NCBI RefSeq assembly: GCF_002243515.1
Contig: NZ_CP022657.1
Span: 3,249,001 to 3,313,000, forward strand
Source: Tumebacillus algifaecis
GTDB lineage: Bacteria; Bacillota; Bacilli; Tumebacillales; Tumebacillaceae
Length of the DNA: 64,000 nt
Direction: 5' to 3'
A model generated the notes under the pieces. The model was not told the origin of the DNA, did no database searches, and worked only from the letters and a program-made list of their open reading frames with translations. The stretch's first letter is position 1; each line of letters begins with the position of its first letter. A program made the position numbers and the translations under genes. Below, one piece after another: positions 50,391 through 60,085 of the stretch.

Positions 50391-51884
50391 TTACAGCATC
50401 GAGCCCGTTTGTAGATAGCGTGCATGCCAAGCCAGCGCATCTTCCAACAGATGCGGCGTGTGGCCGCCGCGCTTGAGCGCTTCGTTATAATAGTCGAGCA
50501 GGGCGTCCTTGTAAAGTGGATGGGCACAGTTGTTGATCACGACTTTGGCCCGTTCACGAGGCGCAAGACCGCGCAGATCGGCCAGTCCTTGCTCGGTTAC
50601 GATGATGTCCACATCATGCTCGGTGTGGTCGATATGCGAGACGAATGGCACGATGCTTGAGATCTTGCCATCTTTTGCAGTCGATTTGGTGACAAAGATA
50701 CCGAGCAAAGCGTTGCGAGCAAAGTCACCAGAACCCCCGATCCCGTTCATCATATTGCTCCCCATGATATGCGTCGAATTCACGTTGCCATAAATGTCGC
50801 ATTCGATCGCTGTGTTGATGCCAATCAGCCCGAGACGGCGAATGATCTCCGGGTGGTTGGAGATTTCCTGAGGACGTAAGACGATCTTGTCCCGATACTT
50901 GTCAATATTCGGAATCACCTCGGCCGCACGCTCCGGCGAAAGTGTGATCGAGCAGGCTGACGCAAATTTCACCTTCCCCGCATCCATCAAATCAAAGACC
51001 GCATCTTGCAACACTTCAGAATACACTTCAAGGTCGGTGCAATCCGACTTTAAAAAACCATGCAAAACGGCGTTGGCCACCGAACCGATCCCCGACTGCA
51101 ACGGCGCCAAATTATATGGCAATCGGCCTTGTTTCACTTCCTGATCAAAAAAATCGATCAGGTGTCCAGCCATCACTTCCGTTTCAGCATCTGGCGCTTT
51201 GATCGCAGAAGTCGAGTCCGATTTTTCAGTAATTACAACGGCTACCACTTTTTCTGGGTCGATCGCAATATACGGTGTCCCGATGCGCTGTTCGACAGAC
51301 GTCAGCGGAATCGGTTGCCGCTTACCGCGCATCCCTGGCTCATAAATATCATGCAGCCCTTCCAAGCCCAGCGGCTGCGCTACATTCAATTCCAAAATAA
51401 TCTGACTTGCCAGCTCCGCAAAAATCGAAGAGTTACCCACCGATGTAGTCGGAATGATATAGCCCTCTTCTGTGATCGCTACAATTTCGATGAGTGCCAC
51501 ATCGATCGGCGGCAAGAATCCGTTACGCACTTGTTCGGCCGTATGTGACAAGTGCTGGTCGATAAAAAGCAGCTCACCTTGGTTGATCTTGTTCCGCATT
51601 TTACGTTCGTTCTGAAACGGCAGTCGCTTATTCACAATCCCTGCTTCCGCCAAGATGCCGTCCACCTCATCACCGATCGACGCACCTGTGAACAGGTTGA
51701 TCTTAAGCTCTTCTCCGCTTTTCATCACACGCTCTGCGAGCGCCAGCGGCACAATTTTTGCATCACCGGAGCGCGTAAAGCCACTCATTCCTACGGTCAT
51801 CCCGTCTTTGATCAGGAGCGCCGCTTGGTCAGAATTCATTATTTTATCAAAATAGGCACGGTTTCTAATTCGTTGTTCGATCAT
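50391..51884 (-). CDS. Acetyl-CoA hydrolase/succinyl-CoA:acetate CoA-transferase family protein
   Basis: 497 residues. GMTVGMSGFTRSGDAKIVPL, PLQSGIGSVANAVLHG, the presumed catalytic glutamate in LEVYSEVLQDAVFDLMDAGK, and THIMGSNMMNGIGGSGDFAR match the AarC/Ach1-type CoA-transferases. It moves CoA between acetate and succinyl-CoA. A perfect cre motif lies about 24 nt upstream, suggesting CcpA catabolite repression, and a LytTR regulator gene lies immediately upstream on the same strand. Confidence 0.92.
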   Translation of the reverse strand: MIEQRIRNRAYFDKIMNSDQAALLIKDGMTVGMSGFTRSGDAKIVPLALAERVMKSGEELKINLFTGASIGDEVDGILAEAGIVNKRLPFQNERKMRNKINQGELLFIDQHLSHTAEQVRNGFLPPIDVALIEIVAITEEGYIIPTTSVGNSSIFAELASQIILELNVAQPLGLEGLHDIYEPGMRGKRQPIPLTSVEQRIGTPYIAIDPEKVVAVVITEKSDSTSAIKAPDAETEVMAGHLIDFFDQEVKQGRLPYNLAPLQSGIGSVANAVLHGFLKSDCTDLEVYSEVLQDAVFDLMDAGKVKFASACSITLSPERAAEVIPNIDKYRDKIVLRPQEISNHPEIIRRLGLIGINTAIECDIYGNVNSTHIMGSNMMNGIGGSGDFARNALLGIFVTKSTAKDGKISSIVPFVSHIDHTEHDVDIIVTEQGLADLRGLAPRERAKVVINNCAHPLYKDALLDYYNEALKRGGHTPHLLEDALAWHARYLQTGSML

Positions 51885-51907
51885 GATCGTACCCCCAATT
51901 ATCTGTA

Positions 51908-51921
51908 TGATAACGCTTTCA
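51908..51921. promoter_or_regulatory. cre site (CcpA operator)
   Basis: TGATAACGCTTTCA fits every position of TGWNANCGNTNWCA, directly upstream of the CoA-transferase gene. Confidence 0.7.
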
Positions 51922-52015
51922 TCATCTTATCATCGCCGACAAGACCCCGCATCACTTTTGGCGCAGAACAGAAGATCCCACGCTGAACCAGAAAAAAGGG
52001 GGCTGAATAACAGTC

Positions 52016-52690
52016 TTAGAAACCTAACAACGTTCGAAAGGAACTGGCATACTTTTGGCTGACTGGAATTTTCGACCCATTCTCATCTTTCATCACCAAC
52101 ATAAAAGTGGAGTGAAAATGGCGCTCAATTTGGCGAATCCAACCGATATTGACGAGGAACGCCCGATGGCATCGGACAAACTGATGGCTCGGCAACGCCC
52201 ACTCTAATGCCTGAAGCGTCTGCTTGATTTTGTACGTCTTCATTGCGGTATGCATGTAGGTCGTGCTATCTGCACTGGAAAAATAGGCGATCTCGCTCTC
52301 GTGCACCGGGACGAACAGATTGTCGTACTGTCCAGTGATGTAGGCGGTGCGAGGCACGCTCGGCAACAAGTGCATTCTTTCCGGCGGCATGATCAGCGTG
52401 ATCGCGCCGACCACTTGCTCGTCCCCATCATACAGCGGCGTTCCTAAACCGTAGTACGGAATGCCGAACAGTTCGGGCGAAACAAAGTGCTCCACTTTGT
52501 TTCGTTCGACAAGCGTTTGTTTGGCGATCGAACCCTGCCGCAGTGGATCGCCCGGTTGAATGTTCAAATCGATCGCACCGCTCGGGCGGTACAACACATA
52601 TTGTGATTGGTCGGACAACGCAATCGCCGCTTCCTGCGGCACCAAGGCGCTGAGCGAGCGTATCAGTTGCTGGTAGGCTTGTAGATTCAT
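52016..52690 (-). CDS. LytTR-type transcriptional regulator with N-terminal sensor
   Basis: 224 residues. The N-terminal 120 residues look like a PAS/GAF-type sensor (LVPQEAAIALSDQSQYVLYR, GDEQVVGAITLIMPPERM); the C-terminus is a LytTR DNA-binding domain (IAYFSSADSTTYMHTAMKTY, FVRCHRAFLVNIGWIRQIER). It is not a two-component receiver protein. It probably controls the downstream CoA-transferase gene. The start at 52690 follows AAAGGGTGAGG. Confidence 0.85.
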   Translation of the reverse strand: MNLQAYQQLIRSLSALVPQEAAIALSDQSQYVLYRPSGAIDLNIQPGDPLRQGSIAKQTLVERNKVEHFVSPELFGIPYYGLGTPLYDGDEQVVGAITLIMPPERMHLLPSVPRTAYITGQYDNLFVPVHESEIAYFSSADSTTYMHTAMKTYKIKQTLQALEWALPSHQFVRCHRAFLVNIGWIRQIERHFHSTFMLVMKDENGSKIPVSQKYASSFRTLLGF

Positions 52691-52934
52691 AGTCCTCACC
52701 CTTTGACTCATTATGCGCACCCGCCTATTGTACCATGCAGAGACACTGGCGGAACTTGCAACCACCTCACGATTGCTCGCCAAGACGACCACCGCCTCCG
52801 CGAATAGCCCGCAGATTTCCTACCCTTGGCGATGCAACATCTGTCAGCACGATCCCATCCTCGACAAGAGCAGTGCTCCCCTCCGAACCGTCATGTTCAG
52901 ATGCCCCCTTGCCGCTCACGATTCCCTTCAAAAT

Positions 52935-52957
52935 AAAGACGCCCTCCTCAGGGCGCC
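52935..52957 (-). terminator. Rho-independent terminator overlapping the YjbR-like gene end
   Basis: Minus-strand CGCCCT / AGGGCG stem with loop GAGG, followed by TCTTTATTTT. Confidence 0.75.
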
Positions 52958-53325
52958 ATCACTTGTTTCACGAGCCGCTTCGGTGCGCTTCGCAAATATC
53001 CTTCGATCATCAATTCTTCCAGCTCTGTCCAATCCACATCATCTGTGCTATCCAGCGTCACCCAGCCATGGTGACCGATGTAATTCGTCTTCGTAAATCC
53101 TCCGCGTTGCAACAGCACCTCTTGTGTCGTAAGCAACGTCTTGATCGACAAAGAGAGTTCCCCTTTTCCTTCGCCCATCATCACAAATGGCTTGTCATTG
53201 ACCCGAAACGATGTGTGACCAAACTTGTCCACCGCCTCTGTCACCTCCGGCAAGCGTTGGCAAATCACGCGTACTTTTTGTAGAACGTCGATGCCTCGTT
53301 CTGATCTCACCTGCTTCTCGCTCAT
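52948..53325 (-). CDS. MmcQ/YjbR family protein
   Basis: 125 residues. TEAVDKFGHTSFRVNDKPFV, and GWVTLDSTDDVDWTELEELM near the end, define the MmcQ/YjbR (CyaY-like fold) family, often called DNA-binding but of unproven function. Single gene with its own terminator. Confidence 0.88.
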   Translation of the reverse strand: MSEKQVRSERGIDVLQKVRVICQRLPEVTEAVDKFGHTSFRVNDKPFVMMGEGKGELSLSIKTLLTTQEVLLQRGGFTKTNYIGHHGWVTLDSTDDVDWTELEELMIEGYLRSAPKRLVKQVMAP

Positions 53326-53367
53326 CCGTGTGCCTCCTTGACTCCATTTACCTTTGCTGCCTTGATT

Positions 53368-54051
53368 TTACCTGCTTTGAACTTCCACGGAAACCATGTG
53401 TTCGATCGACTTTAGCGCAGCATACACGTGGGTAGTGTAGCGCTCTTTTGGCGAGATGAGGATCATCTCCAACGATTGGCGATTCTGTTCATAATCTTTG
53501 ATTTTCACGCGTCTGACCTGCATGTCAAGGTGCTTGATCTCTTTAAAAATCTGGTCGAGTTGCTCTTCGTTTTCCACATCGACGATCATTTTGACAAACA
53601 ACTCCCGTTCCCGAAGTGAGCTGGGTCCGATTTTTTTGATGAAAGAAGGGAAGATGTTGATCGCCAGAATGATCAGCAACATCGCGGTAATCGATTCCAG
53701 ATAGAAGCCAGCTCCCACCGCAATGCCCAATCCGGAAGCGGCCCAGACCATCGATGCGGTGGTGAGGCCGGAGATCACATCATCCCCTCTGCGCAAGATC
53801 ACGCCCGCCCCTAAGAAACCAACACCGCTCACAATCTGAGCAGCCAGACGCATCGGGTCCATCGTGGTATGCCCCGGCTCCGAATAGCGATGCACCGACT
53901 CGATCGAGACGATGGTGATCAAACAGCTCGCTACCGAGATCACCATGCTGGTCTTCACACCGAGCGGCTTGTTGCGCAGCTGTCTATCGATTCCGATGAG
54001 CAGTCCCAGAAACAGAGCGAGGCCCAATTTGATAAAAAAATGATAGGTCAT
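53368..54051 (-). CDS. MgtC/SapB family membrane protein
   Basis: 227 residues. Four to five hydrophobic helices with the hallmarks LALFLGLLIGIDRQLRNKPL, SGVGFLGAGVILRRGDDVIS and GLTTASMVWAASGLGIAVG, then a cytosolic ACT-like domain (LFVKMIVDVENEEQLDQIFK). MgtC proteins influence Mg and ATP homeostasis under stress. Confidence 0.93.
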   Translation of the reverse strand: MTYHFFIKLGLALFLGLLIGIDRQLRNKPLGVKTSMVISVASCLITIVSIESVHRYSEPGHTTMDPMRLAAQIVSGVGFLGAGVILRRGDDVISGLTTASMVWAASGLGIAVGAGFYLESITAMLLIILAINIFPSFIKKIGPSSLRERELFVKMIVDVENEEQLDQIFKEIKHLDMQVRRVKIKDYEQNRQSLEMILISPKERYTTHVYAALKSIEHMVSVEVQSR

Positions 54052-54435
54052 GATCGCTAACTCCTTTGCCTGAACCTGATGTACGTGTATCGCTTTCCAT
54101 CAACTCTCTTCTGTAGTGTACGTTTTCTCAGGCAAATCATCAAAACCTTCTCCATGCAACAGCCAACTTGACAAGCGTAAGGAAGCGCTTTCGCTACGTG
54201 CGATCCATAAAAACAAAACCAATCGCCCATTCGGGAGACTGGTTTTGTGTGGTCGTATGACGCGCCTACCAGCACCTGATGTAGCGTTACAACTGCAAGA
54301 AACGTGCAGGTGACTCCAGATCTTCTCTGCAAAGATCTGGAATTGGATTGGCTCAGTATGGTACGATAAAAAACAATTCATTCAAAAAATTCAAAGGGGT
54401 TGTCGCACAGTGTCCAATAAAAGGAGCGGTTGCTC
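54052..54435. other. Intergenic region
   Basis: 384 bases between mgtC and the VanZ-like gene. It contains a bidirectional terminator at 54207-54252 and no convincing gene. Confidence 0.6.
54207..54252. terminator. Bidirectional hairpin terminator
   Basis: ACAAAACCA / TGGTTTTGT with GCCC / GGG inside. Both flanks carry A or T runs. Confidence 0.7.
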
Positions 54436-54858
54436 ATGGGTTCTCATCATCGCAGGCGGTATTGTTCTTGGTTTCGTAATCATTTCCTTCTGTTAAATGT
54501 AGCACTACCTACCTTTGCATTCGCCCTGTTTTTGCTCAATGAGAACGTATTCAAAAAATTGACAAGCAATTTGTTTATCCACGGATATTTTAACGATGCG
54601 CTTTCCATGTGGCTCTATCTACCCTATATCAATCTCTTGCTATCCCTGTATCCGCACCGTCAGTTGCGCATTACGTCCTTGCCCGCTTGCATCACCGTGA
54701 CGCTGATTTCCGGTCTGGGGTGGGAGTACCTCACACCGCTTTATCGAACGGGCAGTGTCAGTGACCCGCTTGATCTCGTGATGTATACAATTGGCGGCAT
54801 CACCTATTCCCTGTTCGCACAGCGGATAAAAAAGTCACGGACTCAGGAGAGTTCGTGA
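54436..54858 (+). CDS. VanZ-like membrane protein
   Basis: 140 residues with four hydrophobic helices. The motif GSVSDPLDLVMYTIGGITYS near the C-terminus resembles VanZ-type proteins. AAGGAG lies 9 nt before the ATG at 54436. Function unknown. Convergent with the ABC exporter genes; the gene ends overlap within a shared terminator. Confidence 0.65.
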   Translation: MGSHHRRRYCSWFRNHFLLLNVALPTFAFALFLLNENVFKKLTSNLFIHGYFNDALSMWLYLPYINLLLSLYPHRQLRITSLPACITVTLISGLGWEYLTPLYRTGSVSDPLDLVMYTIGGITYSLFAQRIKKSRTQESS

Positions 54859-54866
54859 CTTTTTTC
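54832..54866. terminator. Bidirectional terminator spanning two gene ends
   Basis: AAGTCACGAACTC / GAGTCCGTGACTT with T-runs in both directions, covering the stop codons of the VanZ-like and ABC genes. Confidence 0.88.
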
Positions 54867-56738
54867 AGGATCTTCAAGCTCCATGTCTAGATTTTTAAAC
54901 TGATTCACGAACATGTTGTAGTAACGACCCTGCTTGGCGATCAACGCATCATGACTGCCCTGTTCGACAATCTGACCTTGGTCAACCACCATGATCGTAT
55001 CGGCGTCGCGAATCGTATTCAAGCGGTGCGCGATAATGAAACTGGTGCGCCCTTTCAAAATTTGGAGCAAAGCCTCCTGAATATGCAGTTCGGTTCGCGT
55101 GTCGATGCTGCTCGTCGCTTCATCCAAAATCAACAGCGCAGGCTTGGCGAGTATCACCCGAGTGATCGCCAGCAACTGACGCTGTCCTTGACTGAGATTG
55201 CTGCCATTTTCGGTCAACATCGTGTCATACTGCTTCGGCAAGCGCCTGATGAAAACGTCAGCATTGGCCAACTTCGCCGCCGCCTGCACTTCCTCATCTG
55301 TCGCATCCGGACGGCCATACTTAATATTTTCCTTGATCGTCCCCGAAAACAGGTACGTGTCCTGTAGCACAATCCCAAAACTCCTGCGCAACGAGTCCCG
55401 CGTATAATCGCGAATATCCCGCCCATCCAGATAGATCGTCCCGCCCGTCACATCATAAAAACGGGTCAGGAGATTGACCACCGTAGTCTTCCCGGCTCCC
55501 GTAGGGCCGACGAGAGCGGTACTGCTGCCCGGCACCGATTCGAAGCTGACCTCTTTTAGAATCGGCACATCGGGACGATAGCCAAAGCTCACCTTGTCAA
55601 ACACCACATGACCTTTCGGATCGGTTAACTCGATCGCACCTGGTCGATCGGCTGGCTCCTCCTGTTCGTCGAGCACTTCAAACACTCGCTCCGCTCCGGC
55701 AACACCAGACTGCAAGACGTTAAACGTATTGGCCAAATCGTTGAGCGGTCGGACAAACTGTCGCGAATAGGTCAAGAAGCTGGCGATCACCCCGATCGTC
55801 ACATCTCCTTGAATCGCCAACACCGCACCGACAACGGCGACTACCGCAAAGCCAAGGTTGTTGATCACGTTCATGATCGGCATCAAAAAGCCCGACCAAA
55901 TCTGCGCCTTTAACCCGACTTCCCGCAGCGCTTGGTTGACTTCCTCAAACTCTGCAATGACTTTCTCCTCATGATTGAACGCTTTGACCACCTGCAGCCC
56001 GGTCACCGTTTCCTCGATATGACCATTCAGTTTACCAAGATGCATCTGCTGACTCTTAAACAATACGCTGGTTCGCTTGGCGATGCTGCGCGTTAGCCAA
56101 AAGACGAGCGGGATCGTGATCAGCGTCGCCAAGGTCAAAATCGGGCTGAGCACGATCATCATCACCAGCGTGCCTAAAATCAGGATCGAACCTGACATCA
56201 ACTGCGTCGTCGATTGCGAGATCGTGTTGCTCACATTCTCAATGTCATTGGACAGTCGGCTCATCAATTCTCCGTGCGTCCGCGTATCAAAAAAGGAGAC
56301 TGGGAGCTTCTGCAGTTTGGCAAACAGCGCCCCGCGCAAATTTTTCACGATTCGCTGGGCGATGCCCGCCATCAGCCAACCCTGCAAAAAGGTCAAAGCT
56401 CCATCGGCCAGATAGGCGACCAGCAAGGCGAGCACGGCGATCTCCAGCATTCCAAAATCGACCAACCCTTGTTGCGCTGACATCGCATCGACCGATTTCC
56501 CGATCAGATACGGGGTCGAGAACATGATCACTGCGTCGATCATGATCAATATGAAAACCAGCGACAAACGCTTCCGTTCCTTCCCGAAATAATGCCACAG
56601 TCGTTGCAAAGTGACTTTAAAGTTTTTTGGCTTCACGACAGGCCCTCTCGCCTGTCCGCCAAATCCCGGTCGCGGACCACCCGCCATCACCTGCGCCTGC
56701 TGTGTTGCTCGTCCCTCCTTGTTAGACCGATTCGCCAT
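54843..56738 (-). CDS. ABC exporter, fused permease-ATPase (second subunit)
   Basis: 631 residues: a Gly/Pro/Gln-rich N-terminal extension, six membrane helices and an ATPase domain with Walker A LVGPTGAGKTTVVNLL, signature LSQGQRQLLAI and Walker B LLILDEATSSID. Together with the preceding gene it should form a heterodimeric multidrug or lipid exporter. The start at 56738 follows AAGGAGG and overlaps the upstream gene's last 17 nt. Confidence 0.92.
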   Translation of the reverse strand: MANRSNKEGRATQQAQVMAGGPRPGFGGQARGPVVKPKNFKVTLQRLWHYFGKERKRLSLVFILIMIDAVIMFSTPYLIGKSVDAMSAQQGLVDFGMLEIAVLALLVAYLADGALTFLQGWLMAGIAQRIVKNLRGALFAKLQKLPVSFFDTRTHGELMSRLSNDIENVSNTISQSTTQLMSGSILILGTLVMMIVLSPILTLATLITIPLVFWLTRSIAKRTSVLFKSQQMHLGKLNGHIEETVTGLQVVKAFNHEEKVIAEFEEVNQALREVGLKAQIWSGFLMPIMNVINNLGFAVVAVVGAVLAIQGDVTIGVIASFLTYSRQFVRPLNDLANTFNVLQSGVAGAERVFEVLDEQEEPADRPGAIELTDPKGHVVFDKVSFGYRPDVPILKEVSFESVPGSSTALVGPTGAGKTTVVNLLTRFYDVTGGTIYLDGRDIRDYTRDSLRRSFGIVLQDTYLFSGTIKENIKYGRPDATDEEVQAAAKLANADVFIRRLPKQYDTMLTENGSNLSQGQRQLLAITRVILAKPALLILDEATSSIDTRTELHIQEALLQILKGRTSFIIAHRLNTIRDADTIMVVDQGQIVEQGSHDALIAKQGRYYNMFVNQFKNLDMELEDPEKSHELS

Positions 56739-58460
56739 GCTGCTGCACCTCCTTGCCGATTTGAGATTGGTAGATCTGTTGATAGATCTCACAGTTGTTG
56801 ATCAGTTCATCATGTGTCCCGCAACCTACGATCTCTCCTTGATCCAACACCACAATCTTGTCCGCATCGAGCACCGAAGTGATCCGCTGGGCGATCAATA
56901 TGCACGTGAGTCCCTCGGCATACGTTTTCAGCGATTCTTTGATCTTCGCTTCGGTCGCCACGTCCACTGCGCTGGTGCTGTCATCCAAAATGAGAATCTG
57001 CGGTTTGCGCACCAAGGCCCTCGCGATCGACAGACGCTGCTTTTGTCCGCCCGACAGATTGACGCCACCCTGCCCCAGACGAGTCTGGTAGCCTTCTGGT
57101 GTGCTAGCAATAAAGTCATGCGCCTCCGCCATGCGGGCGGCCTGCTCGATCTCCTCAAGCGTCGCGTTTTCATTGCCCCATTTGATGTTGTCCAGAATCG
57201 TCCCGGTGAACAGCGTGGTTTTCTGCGGAACGATGGCGATCTGTTCGCGCAGCTTTTTCGGATTGAGATCGATGATGTTGTGACCATCCACTTTGATCGT
57301 GCCCGCGTCAGCATCGTAGAACCGCAGCAACAAGGAGACCAAACTGCTTTTCCCCGAACCTGTGGAACCGATCAAGCCGATCGTCTCGCCTGGCAAGCAG
57401 GTCAGCGTGATCTCTTTTAGCACAGGTTCCCCGTCATACGAAAAAGTCACGTTTTCAAAATCGATCCGCCCTTGCTGTTTTGCGCCACTTGTCGGTTGCT
57501 CCTCACGCCACGTCATCGCGTTCTCCTCTGCGAACACTTCGCCGATCCGACCAGCAGAAGCACGCGCGCGCACAAACATGTTGAATACCATCGAGATCAG
57601 CATCAGCGAGAACAAAATCTGTGTCATGTAGTTGGTAAACGCGATGATATGTCCAACCTGCATTTCACCGTCACTGACGCGTACGCCACCGATCCACAGC
57701 ACCGCTACAATCCCGATGTTCAGCGTCAGCATGATCAGTGGACTGAATACCGCGATCACACGTGCCGCCGCCACCGAGCGCTGTTGGAACTCTTCATTGG
57801 CGCCATTGAACTTCGCTACTTCATAATCGAAGCGATTGAACGCTTTAACGACTCGCACGCCCGACAGGTACTCCCGCATCACACCATTGACTCGGTCGAG
57901 CGACTTTTGCACCTTTTTGAAAAAAGGGAATCCGATCTTCATGTTCACAACGATCAGCACGGCGACGATCGGCACGACGATCGCCAGCACGACAGCCAAT
58001 TCCTGATTCAAGCGAGTTGCCATGATCAAACCGCCAATGCAGAGCAAGGGGCTTTGACAAAAATCCGCATCATCCCGTTGACAAACGCTTGCACCTGCGT
58101 CACATCGTTGGTCACCCGCGTGATGAGCGAGGCCTGATCGAACTTGTCAAGATTGCGCGCAGGAAGTGATTGAATTTTCCGATATAAGTCCGAGCGCAGT
58201 TCCGTTCCAAAATTTTGTGAAACTACGCTTGCCGCCACGTTGCGCACCGACGCGGCAATAGCACCGAGCGCCGTGATCAACAGCATCAATCCGCCCATCT
58301 TGAAGACATAGCTCAAGTCCCGATTGGCGATCCCTTCATCGATGATCATCGACATGATCGTCGGCTGCATCAAGTCGCAAAATGCTTCAAATGTCAAAAA
58401 CAACACGGCGACACTAAAAGGCCACGCATATTTACGTAGATAAGGTCTCAAAAAGTTCAT
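56722..58460 (-). pseudogene. ABC exporter, first subunit, split by a 1-nt frameshift
   Basis: Two adjacent frames together make one exporter subunit: 58460-58026 encodes MNFLRPYLRKYAWPFSVAVL and helices 1-3, and 58047-56722 the rest, with Walker A LIGSTGSGKSSLVSLL and signature NLSGGQKQRLSIA. The frame should read VKAP-LLCIGG; the loss of one C in a run (plus-strand GGGG at 58048-58051) shifts it. Adding one base gives about 579 residues, the normal size. It is either a genuine mutation, a phase-variable run or a sequencing error. Confidence 0.85.
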
Positions 58461-58561
58461 CCTGTGCCCCCCTTACCTGTCCCTTTTCGAGATTGTGCAA
58501 GCCACTTCCTGTTGTAATCGAAAATCGACATGTTCATTCGCCTGATGACGTTTCGACCGCG

Positions 58562-59602
58562 CTACAGCTTCTGAAGCATCTTTTCCAACTGCTTCACAGC
58601 CGGAGTGACGACCGTGAGAAAAAGCGACTCGCGCAGTCGGCGCGATGTGGAGCTCCCAGCGACATATCCTGCCGCTCCGGCGTGCATCATCTCGCTTTGT
58701 GCGGCATCGAGCGCCAGGTAAGCACCATCCAGCCGAGCTTTGACGACTTCTTTGAAGTATTCTTTTGTTGCCATCGGATGTTCGGCCAACCGTTCGACCC
58801 GCTCCGTCAGCCGCTCGAGGCGCGATTGAAGTCCTTCCGGCTGATGATTCAGGAAGGAGTTCGCCCCTTTTTGTTTCGCTTGCAGAGCAAACATGCTATT
58901 CAGACTAGCCTGGGTCACGCCAAGCGCCACCCCGGTCTGCGTCAGCAGAAAGCTTGGACGAATTTTCGCAATCAATTCATCTGCGTTGTCGGTCAGGATG
59001 TAGGACTCTGGAATCTCAACATGCTGAAACTGACAGCTGAAAGTAGCCGTCCCGTTCAAGCCGAGGAAGCCATCGACCTCTTTTCGCGTAAGGCCGACCA
59101 GACCACTTGCTGCCATCGCCATTCCACGCTGCGTTTCACCGTTTTGAAACAAGACGCCAAACCATGCGTCCGGCCCGAGGTTCGAAACGAATGGCAACGT
59201 CCCCTCGATTCGATAGCCTGACGACGTCCGCTCCCCGTTCAATCTCAAATTTTCCATGCCTGCGTAAAACTTCATCGCATTTGAAATGCCCGTCCCGCCT
59301 GCAACCTCACCACTCAATAGGGCAGGTAAGAGCTCCCTTTTCAACAACTCGCTGTTCCCGTGATATACGAAGCTGATCGCCGCCGCTTGGCACCACACGA
59401 CAAAAGCTGTGGACCCACAGACGGTGGCCACGTCACGAATCAGCTTTAGATTTTCTGCTGGACCTACCGAAAAGTACCCTGCTTGCCCCAATAGTTTGAC
59501 CAAGTCGCCCGGGTATTTGCCCTGTTCATCGATGTCTTTCACCAGCGGGCGAAGATGCTGGTGTAGCAGTTCCTGCAACCGATTTCCTTGGTTTGTTGTC
59601 AT
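58562..59602 (-). CDS. Acyl-CoA dehydrogenase-like flavoprotein
   Basis: 346 residues. The order of helical N-terminal, beta middle (GGTGISNAMKFYAGMENLRL, RIEGTLPFVSNLGPDAWFGV) and helical C-terminal domains (ARLDGAYLALDAAQSEMMHA, GAAGYVAGSSTSRRLRESLF) matches acyl-CoA dehydrogenases. The catalytic Glu is not obvious, as in the flavin hydroxylase/DszC-like subgroup, so the reaction is uncertain. The start at 59602 follows GAGGTG. Confidence 0.8.
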   Translation of the reverse strand: MTTNQGNRLQELLHQHLRPLVKDIDEQGKYPGDLVKLLGQAGYFSVGPAENLKLIRDVATVCGSTAFVVWCQAAAISFVYHGNSELLKRELLPALLSGEVAGGTGISNAMKFYAGMENLRLNGERTSSGYRIEGTLPFVSNLGPDAWFGVLFQNGETQRGMAMAASGLVGLTRKEVDGFLGLNGTATFSCQFQHVEIPESYILTDNADELIAKIRPSFLLTQTGVALGVTQASLNSMFALQAKQKGANSFLNHQPEGLQSRLERLTERVERLAEHPMATKEYFKEVVKARLDGAYLALDAAQSEMMHAGAAGYVAGSSTSRRLRESLFLTVVTPAVKQLEKMLQKL

Positions 59603-60085
59603 CCTAAGCACACCTCTCCGATTCGTAAATCTACGACCCAAGTACCCTGTCTAACGAGAACTTTCTATTGCCAACGATACCATCATGGTAGTGCGGTCTC
59701 CCTGCGCGATCTGAACGCCTCGTCCCCTTTCCGGCTCGTTGCAATAGTGGATCGCGCCGAGCGCATCGGCCCATCTTGTCAGTCACCATGCACCTCGCCG
59801 TCGCTCCCACAGTGATTCACGTTGAGGATGAGCGAGCACATTCCGATCCATTGATCGTAGCTACAATTCTCCCAGAACCTGTGTCATAATGGAAGCGAGG
59901 ATTCCGTTACGTAATCCTCACCCGAGGACGCGATACCATCCGTTCTGTCCAATGGAACGAAGTTAATTTTGCGATTGGGCAGGCTCGCTTGCTTCGTAAA
60001 CTGGGAGAGTAGACAGAATCGACCAGCACTTGGCAGGTAATCATACACGTAATGCTTTACAGCATCCATTCAAGGAGTGATCATC
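59603..60085. other. Intergenic region without a convincing gene
   Basis: About 480 bases. Only short frames without ribosome sites were seen, and a weak hairpin (GAGGATT / AATCCTC near 59900). Confidence 0.55.
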
